Part shown: positions 57,563 through 64,000 of the stretch, in pieces
How the letters are laid out: each line of letters starts with the position of its first letter
How positions within the stretch are numbered: position 1 is the stretch's first letter
Origin: Sciurus carolinensis
Taxonomy: Eukaryota; Chordata; Mammalia; Rodentia; Sciuridae
Assembly: GCF_902686445.1 (NCBI RefSeq)
Contig: NC_062219.1
Location: forward strand, 106,703,160-106,767,159
Direction: 5' to 3'
DNA: 64,000 bases
Position numbers and translations under genes: made by a program
The notes under the pieces: model-generated
What the model was told of the DNA's origin: nothing
Database searches by the model: none
What the model saw: only the letters and a program-made list of their open reading frames with translations

Positions 57563-58609
57563 TTAGGCTAGCGCCTCCTGTTGCTGATTTGCATCGTTGT
57601 TTTTCATCTCTTCCTCATGGAATATTTTGCTGAGAATGTTCTGTAATGCTGGCTTTCTTTTTGTAAATTCCTTTAGCTTTTGTTTATCATGGAAGGATCT
57701 TATTTCATCGTCAAATTTGAAGGTAAGTTTTTCTGGGTATAAGATTCTTGGTTGGCATCCGTTTTCTTTCAGGGCTTGGTATATGTTGTTCCAGGCCCTT
57801 CTAGCTTTTAGGGTCTGGATTGAAAAATCTGCTGATATTCTTATTGGTTTCCCTCTGAATGTAATTTGATTCTTTTCTCTCGCGGCCTTTAAAATTCTGT
57901 CTTTATTTTGTATGTTAGGTATTTTCATAATAATGTGCCTTGGTGTGGGTCTGTTGTAATTTTGTATGTTTGGAGTTCTATAAGCCTCTTGTACTTGGTT
58001 TTCCATTTCGTTCTTCAGATTTGGGAAATTTTCTGATATTATTTCATTGAATAGATTGTTCATTCCTTTGGTTTGTTTCTCTAAGCCTTCCTCAATCCCA
58101 ATAATTCTCAAATTTGGCCTTTTCATGATATCCCATAGTTCTTGGAGATTCTGTTCATGATTTCTTACCATCTTCTCTGTTTGTTCCACTTTGTTTTCAA
58201 GGTTAAATATTTTGTCTTCAATGTCTGAGGTTCTGTCTTCCAGGTGTTCTATCCTATTGGTTATGCTTTCTATGGAGTTTTTAACTTGGTTTATTGTTTC
58301 CTTCATTTCAAGGATTTCAGTTTGGTTTTTTTTCAGTATCTCTAACTCTTTATTGAAATGATCTCTTGCTTCCCGTATTTGGTCTTTTAACTGTTGATTG
58401 GTGCGATCATTTAATGCCTGCATTTGCTCTTTCATCTCCTCCTTCAATGCCTGCATTTGCTCTTTCATCTCCTCATTAGCTTCCCTGATCGTTTTAATTA
58501 CGTACATTCTGAACTCCCTTTCTGACATTTCTTCTGCTGTGCTGTCATTGGGTTTTATTGATGTAGTATCTAGGTTTGTTTGGGACATTTTCTTCCCTTG
58601 TTTTCTCAT
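57563..58609 (-). CDS. L1-3 ORF1 protein: trimeric RNA-binding chaperone
   Basis: A 348-codon frame, in the usual size range. After MRKQGKKMSQ the first half (about residues 30-155) is a heptad-rich coiled coil with a direct 11-residue duplication (EMKEQMQALKE then EMKEQMQALND). A small RRM-like domain follows (about 160-250, RPNLRIIGIEE), and then the C-terminal domain with RPTPRHIIMKIPN and ARRAWNNIYQALKENGCQPR. The family protein trimerises through the coil and coats L1 RNA in cytoplasmic particles. It is translated from the same bicistronic RNA as ORF2. The frame is complete. Confidence 0.96.
   Translation of the reverse strand: MRKQGKKMSQTNLDTTSIKPNDSTAEEMSEREFRMYVIKTIREANEEMKEQMQALKEEMKEQMQALNDRTNQQLKDQIREARDHFNKELEILKKNQTEILEMKETINQVKNSIESITNRIEHLEDRTSDIEDKIFNLENKVEQTEKMVRNHEQNLQELWDIMKRPNLRIIGIEEGLEKQTKGMNNLFNEIISENFPNLKNEMENQVQEAYRTPNIQNYNRPTPRHIIMKIPNIQNKDRILKAAREKNQITFRGKPIRISADFSIQTLKARRAWNNIYQALKENGCQPRILYPEKLTFKFDDEIRSFHDKQKLKEFTKRKPALQNILSKIFHEEEMKNNDANQQQEALA
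58413..58478 (-). repeat. 33-bp tandem duplication in the ORF1 coiled coil
   Basis: Two copies of a 33-base unit (58413-58445 and 58446-58478) begin AATGCCTGCATTTGCTCTTT on the plus strand. They encode the duplicated 11-residue coil unit and keep both frame and heptad register close. Confidence 0.93.
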
Positions 58610-58699
58610 AATGGTCAGTTGTCAGTGGGACCCTGAGATATTGCAGTTTTCCACTATTGGCTTATAGTGTCCCAGTAGATTTCCAGTGTATCACCTCCC

Positions 58700-59635
58700 A
58701 GCCTTCAGTAGCCTGATGTCTTGGAGGAATCTGATAAAGCAGCTCATTCGAAGAATACTGCCCCTAGCCCCCTACTGGTTCCACGTTTTGGAACTGGCTC
58801 TGTGCGGAAATGCTCTCACTGTGGGCCTGCACCGTGCAGCTGGCCGTGTGGGAAGAGCCCACTGCCGGAGTGTGGAAGACTACCTTGGGAAGACTCAAGC
58901 TGCCCTGCCCGGCTCTGCTAAGCCACCTCTATCTGGGCCTGCCACCCGGGCTGAGCTTTACCCAGTGGGCAGACTCACCCGTGGCTCCACTTCAGTCCGA
59001 GTCTCTCAATGCCTCCCCTTCTTAACTCCTGGGTTGTGGAGCGACCGGGGGTGCAGTCTCCCTCTAGGCCACCATCTTGGATCGCCCCGTGAAGAGAGCC
59101 TGCAGCCGGAGTGGGCAGAGCCGCCTGAAGAGGTCTCCGGCTGCCCTGCCCTTATCCCTGAGGCTGATTGCAGATCGAGGCTCTCCGCTGGTTCTTTGCA
59201 GGAGTACACTGCTCTGCAGCGGCTCCGGGACTCGGAGCCTGCTCTGTTCAGACAGGCTCTCACTAGCGGGCCAGTTCCGTTCCGAGAACCTGGAGAAGTT
59301 GGCTCTGTGGGCGGGGCCCACCGCCGGAGTGCGCAGGACTGCCTGTGGATGACTCTAGCTGCCCTGCCCGGCTCCGATAAGCCACCTCTATCTGGGCCTG
59401 CCACCCGGGCCGAGCTTTACCCAGTGGGCAGACTCACCCGTGGCTCCACTTCAGTCCGAGTCTCTCAATGCCTCCCCTTCTTAACTCCTGGGTTCTGGAG
59501 CGACTGGGGGTGCAGTCTCCCTCTAGGCCGCCATCTTGGATCGCCCCGTGAAGAGAGCCCGCAGCCGGAGTGGGCAGAGCCGCCTGAAGAGGTCTCCGGC
59601 TGCCCTGCCCTTATCCCTGAGGCTCCCCAGGGAGT
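58700..59635 (-). promoter_or_regulatory. L1-3 5' UTR with two promoter monomers, period 459 bp
   Basis: The segment at about 58900-59165 recurs at about 59359-59632 with few differences (TGCCCTGCCC at 58901 and 59360). Each monomer contains CAAGATGG in L1 sense (59069-59076 and 59532-59539), a YY1-type site. Tandem GC-rich monomers act as L1 promoters in mouse, so the same role is inferred. The outermost monomer is cut at the insertion end. Confidence 0.85.
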
Positions 59636-59894
59636 ATTAATTAGCAACTCCTTGCCTGTAGTCCCTGACAAGTGCAGTTAAATTTGGTAATCAGTGGACA
59701 CTGGAGATCCTTGACATTCCATTCTCCCAGTGGCAGTCTCCAACTTCTAGAGGCAGATGGCTTTCATGGCCTACATTTCCTTGATTTGACCAGATCCCCT
59801 ATTTCTACATTAACTACCTGTCCCCAATTCTGGCTTCATTCATTCCCCATTACTTCCCTTTTCCCTTTCCCTGATTTTCTTCCTCTACTGGGCT

Positions 59895-60185
59895 GCTTTC
59901 TTTCTTTCTTTCTTCCTTCCTTCCTTCCTTTCTTTCTTTCTTTCTTTCTTTCTTTCATCTATCTATCTTAATCTATCTTGGGTACTGTGGATTTAACTCA
60001 GGCTTAACCCACTTCAGTCTTATCCCAAACCCATTTTATTTTTTGTATTTTGAGACAGGGTGTCACTCACTATACTGTTTAGGGCCCTACTAAGTAGCTG
60101 AGATTGACCTCAAACATGTGATACTCCTGCTTCAGCCTACTGAGTCATTGCAGTTAGAGGTGTGCATCACACTGCTGTACTTTTA
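59895..60185 (-). mobile_element. Composite SINE with TTTC/CTAT microsatellite at its tail
   Basis: 59895-59978 is a (TTTC)n, (TTCC)n, (CTAT)n array. It joins directly to a minus-strand ID-like unit (TGGGTACTGTGGATTTAACT) and then a B1-like unit (GAGACAGGGTGTCACTCACT, CTTCAGCCTACTGAGTCATT). The array sits where the SINE A-tail should be, so it probably grew from it. Confidence 0.75.
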
Positions 60186-60189
60186 AAAT

Positions 60190-61865
60190 TAGTGCATTAT
60201 AATTATACATAAAAGCTATATTCACTGTGGTGTATTCTTATATGGACAGAGCATAATTTGGTCAGTTTCGTTCCACAGTATCTCCCCTTGCTCTCCTCTT
60301 CTTCCCTCCTTCCCTCTCAGTCCTCTTCCTTACTCTATTGGTCTCCCTTGTACTTCCATGAATTTTTTTTTATTCCTGTTTTTGATTATAAGAGAAACCA
60401 TTAGTCCCTTGACTTTCTGAGTCTGATTTATTTCACTTAGCATGATATTCTTCAGTTCTATCCATTTACCAGCAATTGGCATAGCTTCATTTGTCTTTAT
60501 AGCAGAGTAAAATTCTCTTATGTGTTTATACCACATTTTCTCTCTCCATTCATCTGTTGATTGACACTTAGGCTGGTTCCATAAATTGGCTATTTTGAAT
60601 TGCACTGCTATAAATTTTGGAATGCATTCATCACTATAATATGCTGATTTTAGTTCTTTGGGATAAGTATCTGTGAGTAGGACAGCTGTGTCATATGGTG
60701 GTTACATTCCTGTTCACTTGAGGATTCTCCATCCTCATTTCCATAGTGTATGTATTAATTTGCAGTCCCACTCACAATATATTTGTGTACTATTTTACCT
60801 GCATTCTTACCAGCATTTATTATTTGTATTCTTGATGTTTGCCATTCTACTTGAGATAAAACAAAATCTCAGTATAGCTTTGGGTTTCATTTTCTTGATT
60901 GCTAAGGATGTTCAATGTTTTTTCATATATTTGTTGGCCATTTGTGTTTCTTCTTTTGAGGAATGTCTGTTTAGATCATTTGCTCATTTATTAATTAAAT
61001 TAGGTTGTTTGATATTTCTGGTGTTGTGTTTAGTTCTTTACACATTCTGGATATTAATCTGTTGGAAGAGTGACTGGCAAAGATTTCCTTCTGTTTTGTA
61101 GACTCTCTCCTTGCACCCTATTTTCCTTTTCTGTGCAGAAACTTTTTGATTTGATGTTGTCCCACTTACTAACTCTTGTTTTATTTCTTGCACTTTAGGA
61201 AGCTGGTACCTATGTCAATATTTTGGAGTATTGACACTACATTTTTCTTTTTCTTTTTCTTTTTTGGTAGCAATTATAGTATTTCTAATCTAATTTTTAG
61301 GTCTTTGACCCACTTTGAGTTACTATTTGTGCAGGTTGAGAAAGAGAAATCTAGTTTTCTTTGTATGGGTATTCAGTTTTCCCAGCACCCCTTATTAAAA
61401 ATGCTATCTTTTCTTGAATGTATGTTTTGGGCAACATTTTCAAGGATTAAATGATTTTATCTGTGTGGATTTGTCTCTGTAATCTTCTATTCGTTTGGTC
61501 TTTGGGACTAGTTCAATGTCAATACCATGCTGTTTTTGTTACTATAGCTCTGTAGAATAATTTGAGATCAGGTAGTATGATGCCACCAGCTTCACTTATT
61601 GCTCAGTATTCCTTTGACTGTCATGGTTTTTTAATTCATTCAATTTTAGGATTTTTTTTCTAGTCCCATGAAGAATGTCATTGGTATCACATTGAATCTG
61701 TATATTGCTTTTCGTAATATGGCCATTTTGACAATATTAATTCTACATATCCAGAAAAACGGGATCTTTCCATCTTCTAAGGTCTTCTTAAATTTCTTTC
61801 TAAACTGCTCTATAATTTTCACTGTAGAGGTCTTTCCCCTCCTTGCTTAGTTTTAGTTGAACCTC
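60190..61865 (-). pseudogene. Old 5'-truncated L1 (3' half of ORF2 and 3' UTR)
   Basis: It aligns by eye with 53580-55190 of L1-3. It has the 3' UTR with a pyrimidine-rich tract, the ORF2 end (NLWNQPKCQSTDEW near 60540-60590), and the region back to the middle of ORF2 at about 61860. It has many stops and indels, so it is clearly older than L1-2 and L1-3. A T run at 61248-61266 is inside. Confidence 0.85.
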
Positions 61866-61954
61866 TAATTGGACATTTATTAAATAATTTTTATCAAGTT
61901 TTTATAGGTGTATGCCATGTATCAGTGTAATTTAAAGGCAGCACTAGTCTCCAT

Positions 61955-62045
61955 TATTTTGCATTATTTTGCTTCATTTGTCTTTATGGCAGAGTAAAAT
62001 TCTATTATGTGTTTATACCACATTTTCTTTGTCCATTCATCTTTC
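61955..62045 (-). repeat. Small L1 3' fragment
   Basis: TTCATTTGTCTTTATGGCAG then TTATACCACATTTTCTTTGT is nearly the same as 60487-60548, the ORF2 end region of the adjacent old L1. It is a separate scrap or local duplication. Confidence 0.65.
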
Positions 62046-62049
62046 ACAT

Positions 62050-63095
62050 AACAAGTATTTAATATAGATTGGGTTAGCATCTTCCCATCACTTATTAAAA
62101 TCTATGAAAATTCCCAGTTCTATTCAATAATCATATAGTTAAAAATGTATGAGTGAATGATGTAAGGGGATTCAATTCAAATTTCTCAATTTAACTTACT
62201 TATTATCAGTACCAAGATGGAAAAAAATAGAATAAAACTGAACATGGAGATGGGAATAAAATCATTTGGAAGTGTTGATAGCTCATAGTGGATTTGACTA
62301 GTTGCAGTGGATACCTGGGAATCTGCAAGAACCAGAAGATTGTAATAAAAGTGGTCACCACTAATAATCCAATATTCTTTGCTTTTAAGTTTGCTTGCCT
62401 GAATAATATTGGCTCATGTATGATTGAATTTGCTGAACCACTGACTGGGTATGCAAAAAACTATGTAGCTAGAGATACAAATGTATATGTAATATAAATA
62501 GATAAAAAAGTTAGAAATTCATTTTTCTAGACCACCTGTAATCCCTCGTGTCACCTACATTTTCTTATATCAACAATCAACACTACTGTGTTACTCAGTT
62601 CATTAACATTTGTGTGCTGGTTTGTTTCCTTTCTGGAGTTGGGGCTGAGTCATGGGTCTTGAAGAGTCTGAGGAAATTGAGACAATATGTAGGGGAGCCA
62701 TATAGAGTTGAAATCCTTTCTGAAGCTCATATGGTTATTATGGTCTCAGTATATAAATGAATGAATGAATAAAAACAAACCTAGAACAAACAGTATGTTT
62801 TCCAGTCATTGCAGTGTCATTTTTGCATAAGTCATCCATCTTGTTTTTCCTTATGTAAAATAGATAATAACTTCCCTGCTTGAGTTAGGACTAAAATGAG
62901 AATGTGTATTTGAGTCATTTTGTAAACAGAAAATTCATAAAAGAGTGAAGGTAAAAAACATTTTCTAAAAGTCGACTGTGAGAAAAAATAACAAAAAGTA
63001 AAAACATTTTTACTCATGGCATTATTCCTTTTGGGAAAAGATAGCTCCTCCAATTAACAATTACAGATCTAAAGCAAACAATTTTGAAATTTTAA
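62050..63095. other. Unassigned AT-rich DNA
   Basis: No gene or repeat family recognised. Confidence 0.5.
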
Positions 63096-63099
63096 TGAA

Positions 63100-63350
63100 G
63101 TTGCTGGATGTGGTAGCACAGGCCAAGAAGGCTGAGACTGGAGGATCACTTGAGCCCAGTAGGCCACCCTGGGCAACAGTGAAAATCTATCTCTAAAGAA
63201 AAAGTGACCCAGCACACTGGCTCCCACCTATAACCCCAGCTACTAGAGAGGTTGAGGTGAGGAGGATTGCAAATTCAAAGCCATCCTGAACAATTTAGTA
63301 GGGTATATGGCTCCTGGGTTCAATCCCCTGTACCAAAAGAAAAGAAAAAA
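63100..63350 (+). mobile_element. Composite SINE (B1-like + ID-like), plus strand
   Basis: B1-like parts (GGATGTGGTAGCACAGGCCA, GAGACTGGAGGATCACTTGA, CACCTATAACCCCAGCTACT, GAGGATTGCAAATTCAAAGC) lead into an ID-like end (GGTTCAATCCCCTGTACCA) with an A-rich tail. Confidence 0.75.
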
Positions 63351-63354
63351 TTAA

Positions 63355-63790
63355 CAAAGTAGCAGAAGCTGAATATGTCCCATTCTGTATTATCTGACCA
63401 ACTACCAAATATTTTATATCCTGAAACTGCTTCCTGTTACAAAGTTTTTATTTGTATAGCTCTCACATTACAAAACACTCTGAATTTTTCCATTGAGAAA
63501 TTTGTAATAATCTACAGTTTATCCAGTTTTACACTTTTCTACTTGGGGGGAAAAAACATTCATCAACTTGGAAGCAGTATCACACTGTGTTAAAACAGGC
63601 AAATACAGAATTCATGGTTATTGCCTTATTTAATTCTTTAACCCAAATTGTTGCCCTTAGAGTGCTTTTGTTATGATTTTTGAGCAATTTTAATTAGCAG
63701 TTTTTGATGAATTATATATCTACTATCCTGGTGGCTTTACTTTCAAAAGTGTGCTCATTTCCAAATTGTGTTACTGATACAATTATTGCC
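63355..63790. other. Unassigned AT-rich DNA
   Basis: No recognisable gene or repeat. Confidence 0.5.
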
Positions 63791-63794
63791 CGTG

Positions 63795-64000
63795 TTGGTC
63801 AACTTTGCATTGCTATGACCAAAATACCTGAAAAGAGCAACTTAGAGGAGGGAAAGTTTACTTTGCTTCACAGTTCCAGAGGTTTAGTCCATACCCAGCT
63901 GAGTCCATTGCTCTGGCCCAAAGTGAGGCAGAACATTATGCAGAAGGTTGTGGCAGAGAGAAGCTACTCCACACATGGTGGCCAGGAAGCAGAGATGAAG
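63795..64000 (-). repeat. MaLR-type LTR, cut by the window end
   Basis: GCATTGCTATGACCAAAATA, then AGTTCCAGAGGTTTAGTCCA, then GGCAGAACATTATGCAGAAG matches the left part of the MaLR LTR at 28105 in the same orientation, and continues past the right edge. Confidence 0.72.

Larger units (their letters stand above)
53121..59635 (-). mobile_element. L1-3, full-length LINE-1 with intact ORF1 and ORF2
   Basis: A 6.5-kb minus-strand L1. In sense order: two 5' UTR promoter monomers (about 58700-59635), ORF1 (58609-57563), a 31-bp spacer, ORF2 (57531-53767), a 3' UTR (53766-53483), poly(A) (about 36, seen as T at 53451-53482), about 200 bp non-L1 DNA, A17, about 90 bp non-L1 DNA and a terminal A-tail (53119-53133 as T). 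The 13-bp duplication encloses all of this, so it is one insertion. Both frames are open from start to stop with catalytic motifs present. It is younger than ERV-A's neighbour LTR-B copy 2, which it splits. Confidence 0.95.
52786..59838 (-). repeat. LTR-B copy 2, split by L1-3
   Basis: The pieces 52786-53120 and 59649-59838 align with LTR-B copy 1 in the same orientation, with the L1-3 insertion between. Its left end touches the 4-bp ERV-A duplication. TTCA before ERV-A (43651-43654) and after the LTR (59839 onward) is a possible target repeat. The pair shows the empty site for L1-3 (copy 1 reads CCCAGGGGGCATTAATT). Confidence 0.85.

Noticed and set aside
1..64000. CRISPR arrays, bacterial operons, phage or plasmid modules
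   Set aside because: None was seen. The repeat content is that of a mammalian nuclear genome.

Overview
The window is mammalian nuclear DNA, most likely from a sciurid (squirrel-type) rodent. The pointers are tRNA-like ID SINEs, composite SINEs that join an ID unit to a B1/7SL-like unit, rodent-style L1 elements with recognisable ORF1 and ORF2, ancient MIR and MaLR copies, and CA microsatellites. There is no operon structure and no complete host protein-coding gene. Species assignment is inference. Almost everything recognisable is transposable-element DNA, plus two CpG-rich promoter-like islands and one host pseudogene fragment.

Region 1 (1-11225) is a nest of minus-strand L1 elements. The oldest (called L1-0 here; 5' end 9877-11225) was split by L1-1 (1-754 and 7376-9876). 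L1-1 was in turn split by the nearly full-length but frameshifted L1-2 (755-7375), which has a 12-bp target-site duplication. Each element carries a visibly different 5' UTR. Two ID SINEs sit inside L1-1.

Region 2 (11226-36780) is ordinary intergenic or intronic DNA. It holds scattered MIRs, old L1 pieces (one with a probable 5' inversion), a probable solo LTR (18252-18657), a CpG island (about 21690-22660), a MaLR LTR (28105-28575), microsatellites, and a minus-strand fragment of methylmalonyl-CoA mutase coding sequence (about 33585-33875).

Region 3 (36780-52785) contains two endogenous retroviruses on the plus strand. ERV-B (about 36790-41674) is old, lacks a 5' LTR and has lost the end of pol. 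A CpG-rich promoter with CCAAT, CRE-like, ETS and E2F motifs and a candidate first-exon splice donor lies at about 42420-43060. ERV-A (43658-52781) is a gammaretrovirus-like provirus with both LTRs, a tRNA-Pro-type primer binding site, gag, pro-pol, env and a polypurine tract, all broken. A solo LTR of a second family (LTR-B) sits in its 5' LTR and an ERVK-type solo LTR sits in its pol gene.

Region 4 (52786-64000) begins with a second LTR-B copy that touches the ERV-A 3' LTR. That copy is split by L1-3 (53121-59635), a full-length minus-strand L1 with a 13-bp target-site duplication, intact ORF1 (348 codons) and ORF2 (1254 codons), two 459-bp promoter monomers, and about 330 bp of non-L1 DNA with two poly(A) tracts at its 3' end, which looks like a 3' transduction. 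An older L1, composite SINEs and a MaLR LTR cut by the window end complete the sequence. L1-3 is the most notable object: it looks recently mobile and carries source-locus sequence.
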